64,000 nt of DNA from Mesostigma viride (GCA_009746045.1 RPFO01000240.1:62001-126000); one strand, 5' to 3'. Positions 1-10,494 are shown, counted from the first letter of the stretch. Program-made: numbers and translations. The notes: generated from the sequence alone by a model not told the origin.

Positions 1-2907
1 AATGGGCTATAAATTGGAGACAATGTTCAACCACACTAGGCCATCATGTGGTGTAAGTGGGGGCGTGCAGGCCCACCATCTAGGGTGGGTTATATATGCC
101 AGGGGCTACCAAGGTCCCTTGTGCGCCTTGGCAAGTACACCCACACTAGGGTGTGGCGGATGCGTGGCATGCGTGGATGGGTGGGTGGGGGGCTGGCATG
201 TGTGCGTGGGTGGCGTGGATGCGTCGTAGGACAATTATGGACAATAGCATGACTAACTATTATGCATGCAAGGCCATGTGGCCCGTCCGATAATGAAAGA
301 CCATGCATTGAAGGCTAAACGAGCATTGCATACCTGCAGGAGGGGCTCGTTGGGCACATGCACACGTTCGCCCTTGGCATGAATACGGCCGCATGTCCCT
401 GCGGTGTTGATTGGAACCTGTAACTATAGCGACTAATTGTTGATGACACCACTAGTTGAGGGTACTACCCCGCCCCCACCATACACCAATGGTGAGCTAC
501 AAATGCATGCACCAAGCAAGAAAAAATAAACCCAAGACTGCAAAAATATGAGAAACAAGACCCCCTACTATTAACAAAGGAATTTGCCATCATAACGAGC
601 TGAAATTTTGCAGCAGTGCGGTTCAGCCCCCTCGGCCCTCGGCCAGTTTTGAATACAAGTACGTGGTGTTGATCATTTTACAATGTGATTGGTCTGATTT
701 CACTAATTAAGAGGGAAAAAAGACGCGACTTTGGGAGAGAAACTGATTAACTATGAGGAATACTCATTCTTTTACTGAGCTGAATAGCCACAATGTTTCA
801 CCAAGGGGGCAGCTACATGGGAGTACATGGTTTGCATAAGAACGGTTTGCCCATTCTCCTAAATGATAATATTCGTCCTAAATAGCGTCGTTTTCCTTAG
901 CTCACCACCGGTGCGTGGTTGGGGGTAACCCCCAATAACCCCCAACAAAAAAGTACCCCCAACAAGTGCAGTGGGATAAATGCCAAACAAACATCATCTT
1001 TACGGTCCCCAAGCATTATTGGATATGCTTCAAATGCATTACATTTATAAAAGGTATTTTTGGTGGGGTGCTAGGGATGTCCCCTCCCCTTAAGATGAAT
1101 CGCAGAGTTCTAAGCAAAGAAACAATTCCAAAGCAAAGAACCAACTCCATTATTAACATACAGCTACCAATGCACTCGGTGCACTAAATTACATGCAAGA
1201 GGCCTACCTCCATTTGCTCAATTGCACAAGTAAAACAGTCACGTCATTGCTAATATCCTAGGCACACAACTGCTCACAACACAAGACCCTTTTTACCAAT
1301 GCTGTGAGAATATATTATTTCAAATCCTGTGAGAATCTCAGCTGGGCTAGTGAATATCTGAAGGATGAGCTGTGAGGGAGAACGAGGAATGTAAACTGAA
1401 AAGAAGTTTATGTTGGAACACAAGTTTTTTTCCAGTTCAGAACCAGTAATGGCTTCAATTGTAAATTAAAGCACGCCAGCAGTATCAAAATGCATGGAGC
1501 CACTTAAAGCTGTAAAGTCTTCAACCTAGAAGGAGGCCTAAAATGCATGGAAAGGATGTCCACGTGGGTTTGTTGCCATGTACGTACCTTCCACGAGGGT
1601 GGCCAACGTTGCCACTGGCTGTTGCCTTTGGGAGATTTTATCAGGCATCTGCATGCAGCAAACGGGTACATTTTGCATTGCAGAAACGATTGCATACAAC
1701 GCATGTTCATAGCGTCAGGCGAGTGCGGGACACAAGTTCACTGCGATAAATTGCGACGGCAGTGCAGGGCGCGTTTAGGAACGTGATGCACCAATACTGC
1801 GTGCACCGAGACGTGGCATCGCAGGCGTGGCAGTGCTGCACATTGTTTCTAAACTACAGTGCAGCACATTGCACCACGGCACGTGACTAATTAAACCAAA
1901 GCCTGGCCTTAAAGCCTAGAAAAAGCCGACACGGTGTTGCCTGCAAGGGGCAGCGCTTGTGGCCGGCAAAGGAACTTGAAATGCCAGGAACTTGAAAAAG
2001 ATTAACCTGGCATGCGCCAGCAATCTTAAGCAGTCTCATCAGCATCCACGCTTCAACAAAAAAACCTACCTTATTTCGTCATTCGGAATGTCGTCGGCAG
2101 TTAGGTCGCGCCAGTTCCCGGGTCCCCTGGGCACTCGCAAGGCCTGCACACAGAGTAACTGCGCCGAAATGAACAGGTGCTTTACGACAAACTGCAGGAA
2201 ACCAAAATTACCTTATAGCACCTTTTCCGAAGCTCGGGCATGCGGTCGCATCCCGCTGCGAGTTTTCAAAAGCAATATAATGCAACGTCCTGACCCTCGA
2301 GCCCGTTTTCCCAGTTTCTGCGCACCCATTGGACAGGAAATTCAAATTTCGCGGCGACCGGCGCAACGCCACAACACGCACGACTTGAAATCAGGTCTAA
2401 AACTTGCAAAACAATCATATTTCTCCCTACATCTATCCTCCTCGACCACTCTGGCTGGCAGCCATGACCTCCAAGTGCCGTTCAACGTCCCTAACGTCTA
2501 AAACAACGTAATTTACGTTGCTATGCATCGTCCAGACAAAAATACAGTACAGTAGTGTCAACGATGCGGGTCAGACTGGGTCGACAGGGAGTCGTGCTTG
2601 AACTTCCCAAGTTTTATGGGGGAATCTCGCGAAACCTTAGAAACATTTTTGCCCAGCATTTGTGCTTGACAGTACGGTACGTGCGCTGGTTGGTCCTCTG
2701 ACAGTTCTCTGTGCCAGGGCCAACCGGCCGCCCGTCATGCAGTTGCCCCCGTTCAGAAAGTTTCGTCGAACTGTACTTCAGATTTGGAAATCATGAACGT
2801 GCGGTTGGAGTTTCGCGGGCGAACCCAAATTCGCAAGTAATCCGCCAATGATGCGCTTCGAACACTTGCCCGCTAAAAATAATTCAACAGCCGCTCCGGC
2901 TGGCCAC
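1..2907. other. left flank without a recognised gene
   Basis: No protein family, RNA gene or intact mobile element is recognisable here, apart from the decayed transposon end listed separately (about 440-1089). The longest open frame (1992-2501, 169 codons) has no recognisable domain and low-complexity composition, so I do not call it a gene. Positions about 150-235 are G-rich, with GGGTGGGTGGGGGG near 180-193. Composition is mixed, with AT-rich stretches at 500-900 and 1200-1450. Confidence 0.5.
440..1089. mobile_element. decayed remnant of a TTAA-family DNA transposon
   Basis: The right boundary reads GATGTCCCCTCCCC followed by TTAA at 1090-1093. The inward sequence (about 880-1089) aligns with the right arm of TTAA-1 (12400-12603) and, inverted, with the left arm of TTAA-2 (13314-13500). 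Shared landmarks are a CACCGGTGCGTGGTTGGGGG block, a GTACCCCCAACAAGTG block and an AAACATCATNTTTA block. A reversed relative of the same block lies at about 447-510 (TTGAGGGTACTACCCC then TACACCAATGGTGAGC), so this may be a short internally deleted copy. Its left TTAA boundary cannot be placed and no transposase frame remains. Confidence 0.55.
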
Positions 2908-3483
2908 TTAAGGGGACTCGGCGCGGCGAATATTTTCCGCGCCAAAAAAATTCCGCGGTACCCTCCGTACCGTGAAAAGTGGGTGCACGGTGCGCGCACC
3001 CCTTGCGGAAGTGGCCATGGCGACTGCTTTTAGACAAAACGTGACAAATCTGGCCCGCGGAAAGCAGAAAAAGTGCTCGATTGTTGGAGAAAATTAGTTA
3101 CTGATTCTAATTTATGGTGGGATGGTTGCGATCTATAATGTCGCGGGCTTTTTTCTTTGCCATCGACAGGGGGGGTCCGGCCTGAATTTCTGTCGGGATG
3201 AATAAAGTATAATGGATGCCTGCCGGTGTGATTGTCGATTGTTGCCAGTTTTGATGGTCGTAAGGAAAGCTAGTTTAATGACGTTTCTAAAGCCGTAAAA
3301 ATTCCCGCTGTAATCTTTACCTTTCCCGTCATTTTGTGGTAAGATAACATTAGGCCTGCGCGATGCGCGCCCAAACTCTCCATGAAAGGGTGGCCTTTCT
3401 TGTGCGCCTGGGCACGAATAGATGCCCGTTATGGCACGTTCTTGTATTAAACGTCTTAATCGAGCGTTTTCCTGCTTTCTTAG

Positions 3484-3612
3484 TGTCAAATATCTAGCGA
3501 TGTTTCTCTACTTTTGTCACGCATTATGTTATCACGCATTATATGCGGGGAAAATTGACGCCGTCAGCTAGGTGTTTATTTACACGACTTGTTGTTGGGT
3601 TTGCATCCCTAT
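3484..3612 (+). repeat. Cop-B 5' LTR, first part
   Basis: The first 129 bp of the 5' LTR, identical to the start of the 3' LTR at 10495. It ends at the CCTAT target duplicated when Cop-A inserted. Confidence 0.92.
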
Positions 3613-4357
3613 TGTCAAGGACATGGTCCTTGTATTTGTACCCACCTGACCTGGCTAGATAGATAGAGGCTCTTGTACAGGAGCCACTGTTCTTTATCCC
3701 GTTGGATTTGGCCCACAAATGAGAAAGTTGTGGCCAGTTTTAGTAATCAGGGATTAGTACCTATGCCAAGTGGATCCTTATAGGCAGCTGACAAATCTGT
3801 CTATGTCAGCTGACCTATGACATGTGAGATGAGAATCTATGACAGGACAGCTGACTGATTGACATGTACACTGTGCATGTCAGATGTGGCGCTGATATGT
3901 TCACGCCAGATTTACTTCATCATCATCAGATCACACATAGAGAGATCTTTTATTAAATAGTTAGATTACTGTGCAGCAGTTACAAGTTAAGGCTGTACAT
4001 CAGTTACAAGATAAGACTGTACAGCAGTTACAAGATAAGATTTATTCTTGTCTAGATCTGATTGGTAGCCTGTACACTGACCTAACCTGATTGGTGGCCT
4101 GAGTATTACATGAGAATATTCCTAGGCACATTCCTAGCCAGCCAATCAGGTCATTCCAGTTTTCTGCCTGTGTTTTTTCCTCGAGTTAATAAAACAACTG
4201 AGGAGCCTTGCCAAAGGTACTCCTCACTATCATTCTGCCTCAAACTGAGTCTCTGTCTCTTTGCTCCCATCCTCCATAGCCTGTACCTGCAAGGACAGGC
4301 ACATTTGGGTTTCAATCACAAGCATTGTAGAAGGCAAACCCATTAGTTCTTTCAACA
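3613..4357 (+). repeat. Cop-A 5' LTR (745 bp)
   Basis: Matches 7856-8600 with no difference seen. TG...CA ends. It contains three degenerate repeats of CAGTTACAAG(T/A)TAAG near 3975-4040 and an AATAAAA polyadenylation motif near 4188, consistent with the R region. Confidence 0.95.
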
Positions 4358-4369
4358 TGGTATCGGAGG
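4358..4369 (+). promoter_or_regulatory. Cop-A primer-binding site
   Basis: TGGTATCGGAGG directly after the LTR. Complementary to a tRNA 3' end of the initiator-Met type used by many Copia elements. The same 12-mer is found in Cop-D. Confidence 0.85.
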
Positions 4370-4373
4370 TTTG

Positions 4374-6470
4374 ATGCCTACCCTGCATTTGAGGAGCAGA
4401 GACATTCATCTGACTACCCCAGAGACAACACCCAGACCCAGATCAACCATGGAGGATCAAGACACCCAAACTGCTACCAGACAGCCTGACTACACCTCTC
4501 TCGTTTCAACAGTTGCCAAGAGCTGCAAGAAATTTGTTGGTGCAGCTGGTGATGATTACAGCAAGTGGGAGGAGTGGAAGAATTTGTTTTTGGCTGTTGT
4601 CAGTCTTTTCAGTTTGGATGCTGTCCTGCTGGGCACTGAGGAGAATGACAGGGCTGATAAGGCCCTGTGGGCAGCTTTGCTCACCTGTCTAACAGGTGAA
4701 GCTGCACGCCTAATGGCCACTGTGGCCAACAAAACTGGTAGCCAAGCATGGCAGTGTCTCATGGAGAACTATGAGCAAACCAGGCTAACCAAGAGTCACA
4801 GGTTTGAGCTGAGGAGCAAGCTGCACCGCCTACAGAAGCTTCCTAACGAGACCATGCAACAGCTCGTGAGGAGGGCTGAGCTTCTACGTGCTGACTACCA
4901 GGCTGCAGGGGGAGTCATCCAGGACCGTGATTTTGCTGCCATTCTACTGGGAGCACTGACAGACGAGTACCGCCCTGCGCTGGTGTCTGTACGGTTCAAC
5001 GAGGAGGACCCACTACCTGTGGTGAAGAGGGCACTCATGGAGGCGGAGGATCTGCTCAAGGGGGGACGTGCTGTGGTGAAAAAGGAGAGTGCTGGCACTG
5101 GCCAGGTCTACCACACCAACAGCAAGGGGAACGGGGAGACCAAATGCAGTCACTGTGGCCTGAAACACAAGGACAAAGACTGCTGGAAGGAGCATCCTGA
5201 GAAGGCCCCACACTGGTACACCAACCAGCACAGGGGGGGCAAGGGCGGCAACCGAGGGAACCAGAACAAGGGACGCAACGCACCTGCTGGATCCGCTGCC
5301 AACGCAACTCAGGAGGCGGCTGAACTGCCGCCTGGCTTCTGCATGGTCACCATCGCCGAGGAGTCGCCGTCGACGCCGCTGGAGGCTGCTGCTCTCACGC
5401 AGTATACGGGCGACAAACTCAACTGGGTGCTGGACTCGGCTGCGAGCAGCCACATGTCCCCGTGCCGTTCTGACTTCGTGTCACTTATCCCCCACAACAG
5501 GCAGATCGTCGGATCAGGCGGCGACCTGCAAGCTGCTGGAGTTGGCACAGTTTCTGTGCATTTGCCGGGGAGCGAGCTCCGACTGGATGGAGCCCTTCTG
5601 GTCCCCGAGCTGCCCGTTCGGGTGCTCTCTGTTGGAGCGCTCGTGAAGGCTGGCCACAAGCTGGATTTCAACCAGGAAATCGCTGTGGTGGACAACAAGG
5701 CGCACAAGATGGAGCAGAGGGACAACGTCTACGTGTTACCTGCTCTCAACAAGAAGGCGGCGCTGGCGGCCACGACCGTGCGGCCGTTGGGGTCGCTGTG
5801 GAGCGCTGGCCTGCCTGTGGCGGCCATGTCCAAGACGCTGGGCTTTCCGCCTGGCTTTTCGCGGCCTTTGGGGCTGCAGGCTTCTTCCCGAGGCGCTTTG
5901 CTGCGCCCGGTGTCGTCGCCACTGTCGTGTGGCGGCAAGGGCGGTTTTTCCGCTGACAAACCTGCAATTGTGCAGGATTTTGGCGTGGTGGGGACGGCAA
6001 GGAATGGGATCGGCTTAGTACCGGTCGTTGGGGCACACGGGGAGGACGGTTCCTGGAGTTCTGCGTCGGGCAGTACTACTTATAGCCCTCTCGTGCCAGA
6101 TCAGGTGGACTCTGCTCCACCAGTTTCCCTGACCCCTCCAGCGGCGAGCTCACCTGGCTTGCCGTTGTCCATGGATGTCAACCTACGTGGCGTGCTGGGA
6201 GAGCTTCCCCAGCCTGGCATCGTTTGGCCTAGAGCCAACACGCAGACGTCAACAAGCCTGCTGCGTGACGGTTTTGCTCCCTGGCCAGAGTCAAGTGGGG
6301 GTTTGGCGTGGCGCGTCTCGGGCGCCAGCATTTTGGATTTTGCTGCGGGGGGAATTCCTGGTGAGGGGAGGCCACCAGATGCACCAAGTCCAAGCCCAGT
6401 CCTGGAGCCAAGTCCTGGAGCTGGAGTCGTCGGCTGCCACGTGTCCCTGTCAATTTTGGGACTGTGCTGA
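4374..6470 (+). CDS. Cop-A Gag-protease polyprotein with unusual C-terminal tail
   Basis: An intact ~698-codon frame. The first ATG is at 4374; a second at 4449 (MEDQDTQT...) aligns better with the Cop-D start. Residues about 30-220 are a Copia-type Gag (UBN2-like: AW..L...YEQ.RLTKSHR, then L..LP.ETM). Near residue 258 is a zinc knuckle, CSHCGLKHKDKDC, one residue shorter than the standard CX2CX4HX4C. A linker AAELPPGF leads to a Copia-type aspartic protease near residue 352 (WVLDSAASSHM, later LLVPELPVRVLSVG). The catalytic triplet is DSA, not DSG. After about residue 465 come ~230 residues rich in Pro, Ser and Gly with no known domain, then a stop. No integrase or RT follows. Gag should form the particle; the function of the tail is unknown. 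Confidence 0.88.
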   Translation: MPTLHLRSRDIHLTTPETTPRPRSTMEDQDTQTATRQPDYTSLVSTVAKSCKKFVGAAGDDYSKWEEWKNLFLAVVSLFSLDAVLLGTEENDRADKALWAALLTCLTGEAARLMATVANKTGSQAWQCLMENYEQTRLTKSHRFELRSKLHRLQKLPNETMQQLVRRAELLRADYQAAGGVIQDRDFAAILLGALTDEYRPALVSVRFNEEDPLPVVKRALMEAEDLLKGGRAVVKKESAGTGQVYHTNSKGNGETKCSHCGLKHKDKDCWKEHPEKAPHWYTNQHRGGKGGNRGNQNKGRNAPAGSAANATQEAAELPPGFCMVTIAEESPSTPLEAAALTQYTGDKLNWVLDSAASSHMSPCRSDFVSLIPHNRQIVGSGGDLQAAGVGTVSVHLPGSELRLDGALLVPELPVRVLSVGALVKAGHKLDFNQEIAVVDNKAHKMEQRDNVYVLPALNKKAALAATTVRPLGSLWSAGLPVAAMSKTLGFPPGFSRPLGLQASSRGALLRPVSSPLSCGGKGGFSADKPAIVQDFGVVGTARNGIGLVPVVGAHGEDGSWSSASGSTTYSPLVPDQVDSAPPVSLTPPAASSPGLPLSMDVNLRGVLGELPQPGIVWPRANTQTSTSLLRDGFAPWPESSGGLAWRVSGASILDFAAGGIPGEGRPPDAPSPSPVLEPSPGAGVVGCHVSLSILGLC

Positions 6471-7386
6471 GCCAACAAGTTGCCTGCACAAGTGCTGCCT
6501 TGAGCACTAAGGCGGTCGGTGCGGGAGCCCTGCTTCCGCTATTTTCATGGCGATTTTGGGGGATGCGCTATGGTCACGTTCGTTGGGAATTTGATAGCTA
6601 GCTTAACTAACCCCTTATGATCTCAAGTCGCCACTGTTTTTCGTTCGTGAAAAATTGCTTTTAGACACGAATATTTTGTGGTCTATTGTGCTGTTAGGTG
6701 CGGGGTCCTTCCGGCCTTATGCATCTCGCATAGTCTTGTTTTGTTTCTGCTAGACTTTTTCATAGCGCTTCGTCGGGATGCGTTATTTGAGTTCTAGACC
6801 ACCTGTGTTCATCGTCCCCATGACGTTCTTCTACCAGCAATGGTATGTTTTCCAAGTTCTTTGTAATCTTGGTACGTTTGGCTAGCGCCGGTTTGCTGGC
6901 CATGTCTCCGTTCTTGCTGACCCTTTTTGTGGTCAATCTGCACGTTCATTTCATGTCGTGTGTGTTGCCCATTCTTAGGGCATACTTTCTCGTTGCATGC
7001 TAGGTTTGTTCATGCAGTTTGCGGTTGTGTCTTTTGTACATAGCCTGCGTTTGTGCTCCTGACTTTGTCGTCGCTTCATGTCCCGTTTTTAGTCGCTTTC
7101 AACTATCGTTGGTTAATCAGAGCTGTCTTTTCAGTTCGTTCATGTTGGCTAATGCTAAGATCCATGACTATGTCGGTTTATGTTAGTTACCTGTGTGATT
7201 AAGGTGTTTCAGGACTACGTGTTCTGCTCCTTGTTCACCGTTGGTGCTCTGCCGTAGGTCGGATGCTTTATGTCGTTAATCACATGTTTTATGCGTTAAT
7301 CATACATCATGTCCCCTGCATTGTCTAAGAGTTTGCCTGTGTTAGAGCATTTTGTGTGCTTCTTCATGTTTTCAGGCGACGCTAGA
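6471..7386 (+). other. Cop-A non-coding tail
   Basis: T-rich sequence with no frame resembling integrase, RT or RNase H in any phase. It occupies the place of pol. Cop-D has an equivalent tail (57934-58770) of similar composition but no evident base-level match. Confidence 0.6.
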
Positions 7387-7855
7387 GTGAGGGGGGTGTG
7401 ATCCAAAGCGCATCTTCCCAACGAAGTTTTTGACTTGGCAACACATGCTAGTTGCTGGGCGATGCGGCAATCTTTCCTGCTGCTTTCGTTGGACACTCGG
7501 CGCGTCACCGGTCCGGAGTTCCAGTTTCCAGTTTCCGTGGAGATCGTCTTTTGACTACTTTGACCACGGTGTTTGCTAGCGAGGGGGGTGGATGTTTTTC
7601 GCCCACTTACCCGTGATCAGTTAGTGTTTGATCCTTACCACTGGCCTGGGTTGCATCCCATTTTTGGTTTGGTGCCATGTGGGTAAGGGGGGTGTCAAGG
7701 TTGTACCCAAATGTCACCTTGATAGTGAGTACTGAATTTAATTCTAGAGTCCTATGTTTGGTCAAGGCTTGACTTAGCTATGGCTGAGAGCTTTTCCTCT
7801 AAGTGTTATACTTGACAGGATAGCACTAGAGCAAGGTCATGTGTTGTAAGGGGGG
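7387..7855 (+). promoter_or_regulatory. Cop-A polypurine tract with upstream copies
   Basis: The tract next to the 3' LTR is AAGGGGGG at 7848-7855. Similar G6 tracts occur at 7387-7396 (GTGAGGGGGG followed by TGTG), 7581-7588 (GAGGGGGG) and 7684-7692 (TAAGGGGGG). The last is followed by TGTCAAGG, the exact first eight bases of the LTR. Plus-strand priming could therefore start at several places. Confidence 0.7.
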
Positions 7856-8600
7856 TGTCAAGGACATGGTCCTTGTATTTGTACCCACCTGACCTGGCTA
7901 GATAGATAGAGGCTCTTGTACAGGAGCCACTGTTCTTTATCCCGTTGGATTTGGCCCACAAATGAGAAAGTTGTGGCCAGTTTTAGTAATCAGGGATTAG
8001 TACCTATGCCAAGTGGATCCTTATAGGCAGCTGACAAATCTGTCTATGTCAGCTGACCTATGACATGTGAGATGAGAATCTATGACAGGACAGCTGACTG
8101 ATTGACATGTACACTGTGCATGTCAGATGTGGCGCTGATATGTTCACGCCAGATTTACTTCATCATCATCAGATCACACATAGAGAGATCTTTTATTAAA
8201 TAGTTAGATTACTGTGCAGCAGTTACAAGTTAAGGCTGTACATCAGTTACAAGATAAGACTGTACAGCAGTTACAAGATAAGATTTATTCTTGTCTAGAT
8301 CTGATTGGTAGCCTGTACACTGACCTAACCTGATTGGTGGCCTGAGTATTACATGAGAATATTCCTAGGCACATTCCTAGCCAGCCAATCAGGTCATTCC
8401 AGTTTTCTGCCTGTGTTTTTTCCTCGAGTTAATAAAACAACTGAGGAGCCTTGCCAAAGGTACTCCTCACTATCATTCTGCCTCAAACTGAGTCTCTGTC
8501 TCTTTGCTCCCATCCTCCATAGCCTGTACCTGCAAGGACAGGCACATTTGGGTTTCAATCACAAGCATTGTAGAAGGCAAACCCATTAGTTCTTTCAACA
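7856..8600 (+). repeat. Cop-A 3' LTR (745 bp)
   Basis: Direct copy of 3613-4357, followed by the CCTAT duplication. Confidence 0.95.
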
Positions 8601-8605
8601 CCTAT

Positions 8606-9221
8606 TAATTGCACCCACAGGTCGTTGACTAACTTAATATCATATACAATGTTTGAGTGTACGAAAATCCGAATGATGTTGCTCGGAATACAGCAAGCTT
8701 TACCTGTCAGCACCGTTACAGGTGCCGTAATTTACATCGGCTCTCTCCGGATCAGATCAGGTCCGCAGTTTGTGGTGCCGCCCTGGAGGCGATAGGACTT
8801 TGAGCCTATCAGACCACACACACAATGTACCATGATGTGGACAATAGATTACAGGCTGCAAAGTCGTTATTATCTAGTGTTCTTTCCGTGGTTGTAGAGA
8901 CGCTAAGCTGCAGTGCCGTCAGATGTAAATCAACGGCGCATAATGCATTAGCCGCCACTACTTTGTGTGCCTAGAGTTGTTTGCTTGCCCAGCCGTGTGT
9001 GGCCCCGACCCAGTGTTGGTCGTGTGACCCTGCCCAGTGTTGGCATTGTCATTTGCCCTGGCCCAGTGTTGGCTATGGTAGACTGCGCCCAGTGTTGGCC
9101 GCACCGTGTTTTCCACTCTCAGTAAACGTATTTTTAATACAAGAAGTCTTTTCCATACACTTGTGCAATATCTGGGTCATAACAGGCAAAAGATCTTTCC
9201 TCCGAGCCCCGGTTTCTGACA
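8606..9221 (+). repeat. Cop-B 5' LTR, second part
   Basis: Continues the LTR interrupted at 3612; matches the distal 616 bp of 10495-11239. It contains four copies of CCCAGTGTTGG at 9009, 9033, 9062 and 9088 (spacings 24, 29 and 26 bp), likely repeated protein-binding sites in the LTR. Confidence 0.92.
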
Positions 9222-9233
9222 TGGTATCGAGTA
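9222..9233 (+). promoter_or_regulatory. Cop-B primer-binding site
   Basis: TGGTATCGAGTA immediately after the 5' LTR; shares TGGTATCG with the other Copia-like elements here. Confidence 0.75.
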
Positions 9234-9240
9234 GCGAGTG

Positions 9241-9639
9241 ATGCCTATGAACCCATATTTTCCAATTCCCAACGACCGCAACCTGAGATCTGGAATTGAG
9301 CTTTTTCAATTTCCCGAAGAATCTTGCCCAGACTACCTCGCAAGAGCAAATCTGCTTTTTGCCCAAGTTGAAGACATCTTCCCGGGCGTGTTTCCTGAAT
9401 CTGCCTACTGCCGCTGGCTCCTGCGTGGCATTCGACAAGAATTTTTCAACTGTGTGTGTTTCAGCGAACTTCCAGACTTTTCAATCAGAAATCTACAGGA
9501 TCTGCTCGACAACAACGCAGTATCTCTGGAGAGATTAAATCACACTTTACTCCACATTACAAATCTCCAACGCAATCAAGAACATGTCGGGAGGTGCGCC
9601 AGCTGTGGCACGAGAAGTCAAGGAGAGCAGCGTTCTTAG
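9241..9639 (+). CDS. Cop-B small upstream frame, unknown function
   Basis: A 132-codon frame whose ATG (MPMNPYFPIP...) lies 19 bp after the LTR. It overlaps the start of gag by 56 bp in another phase. The body reads like a helical Gag fragment (for example ELFQFPEESCPDYLARANL, then CRWLLRGIRQEF), but I cannot assign a family with confidence. LTR-C has a short relic of the same beginning (ATGAACCCATTTCTTGAGCC at 43253). It could be a leader peptide, a second structural protein or part of an ancestral Gag lost by frameshift. Confidence 0.5.
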   Translation: MPMNPYFPIPNDRNLRSGIELFQFPEESCPDYLARANLLFAQVEDIFPGVFPESAYCRWLLRGIRQEFFNCVCFSELPDFSIRNLQDLLDNNAVSLERLNHTLLHITNLQRNQEHVGRCASCGTRSQGEQRS

Positions 9640-10468
9640 TGCTCTCAAGAATCTCAACTTCGATGGGAGCGACCCCAAGAAATTCACCGGATTCCGAATC
9701 AAGGCGGAAGGGCAATTTGACGCCCTCGGATATTCAGATGTACTAGCTGGAAAGGATCCGATCGTGGTAAAGCAGCAAAAAATTGGTTACGCTGCCCTGA
9801 TTGCTGGCCTCGACGGCAACGCGCTACTGCATGCCGCTACGGCCCCCAACAAGTATATGCACGAGGCGTGGACCGTCCTGGTTGACGTCTATGGACATGA
9901 CGAAACGACATCCACCCATCAGGCCGCGACACTTGAGGAACTGCTGTCAGCTGAGCAGATTCCCATGGATTCTGTTCCTGCAAATATCAATCTCACCGAA
10001 CGAAAGTACCTGGAATATAATAAATTAAGCAACAATAAACTCCATGATTCTATCCTGGTGACCTCACACCGCCGCAGACTTCCTGCCCAGTATGGCCCCG
10101 TCCTGGCGGCGTACAACCTTCCCCCCGACTTGACGTGGAAAGACTACAAGACCGCCGTCCTGAAAGTGGACGACCATCTGCGTGTGCACCGCGCGGCCCA
10201 AGCTGGCAGCTCAGATTCCAGTGCACCAGTGTATCATACTGCTGCCTGCCCCCACTGTGCGGGTACTATCGACGAATCAGTCTTCCTCACCAAGGGTGGG
10301 AAAGTGCTGACCTGCAAGCACTGCCACCGTACCGGCCACACTGAGGATCGCTGCTGGTCCAAGAAGGCGGAGAACAAGTCCAAGAAACCTGAGGCGCACT
10401 TCACCATGGACGGCGAGCCACTGGCTGACGACGTGGCAGATGTTCCTGCTGGTTTTTTCATTGAGTAG
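9584..10468 (+). CDS. Cop-B Gag (nucleocapsid precursor)
   Basis: An intact 294-codon frame starting MSGGAPAVAREVKESS. Residues about 15-200 follow the Copia Gag pattern (LNFDGSDPKKFTGFRIKAE; EAWTVLVDVYG; ARLP-type segment). A CX2C motif (CPHC) precedes a standard zinc knuckle near residue 243, CKHCHRTGHTEDRC. The protein stops soon after a VPAGFFIE segment. This aligns with the AAELP.GF linker that joins Gag to protease in Cop-A and Cop-D. Cop-B has therefore lost everything downstream of Gag at that point, while Gag itself stays open. Confidence 0.85.
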   Translation: MSGGAPAVAREVKESSVLSALKNLNFDGSDPKKFTGFRIKAEGQFDALGYSDVLAGKDPIVVKQQKIGYAALIAGLDGNALLHAATAPNKYMHEAWTVLVDVYGHDETTSTHQAATLEELLSAEQIPMDSVPANINLTERKYLEYNKLSNNKLHDSILVTSHRRRLPAQYGPVLAAYNLPPDLTWKDYKTAVLKVDDHLRVHRAAQAGSSDSSAPVYHTAACPHCAGTIDESVFLTKGGKVLTCKHCHRTGHTEDRCWSKKAENKSKKPEAHFTMDGEPLADDVADVPAGFFIE

Positions 10469-10494
10469 AATACGTGACATGCAGTATGGGGGTG

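Larger units (their letters stand above)
3613..8600 (+). mobile_element. Cop-A: gag-protease Copia-like LTR retrotransposon without polymerase
   Basis: The element has two 745-bp LTRs (3613-4357 and 7856-8600) that look identical. Both run TGTCAAGG...TTTCAACA and the element is flanked by the duplication CCTAT (3608-3612, 8601-8605). A TGGTATCGGAGG primer-binding site follows the 5' LTR and an AAGGGGGG polypurine tract precedes the 3' LTR. The interior carries one intact gag-protease frame and then about 1.4 kb of non-coding T-rich sequence where integrase, RT and RNase H would be expected. LTR identity implies a very recent insertion. The architecture matches Cop-D at 54998-59887. Confidence 0.95.

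Noticed and set aside
1992-2501. 169-codon open frame
   Set aside because: No domain, no upstream or downstream support, composition like translated non-coding sequence.
3133-3489. 118-codon minus-strand frame in the TTAA-1 left arm
   Set aside because: It runs into the Cop-B LTR and is not kept in the homologous arm of TTAA-2.
4110-4346. 78-codon frame found twice (also 8353-8589)
   Set aside because: Duplicated only because it lies in the Cop-A LTR; not a gene pair.
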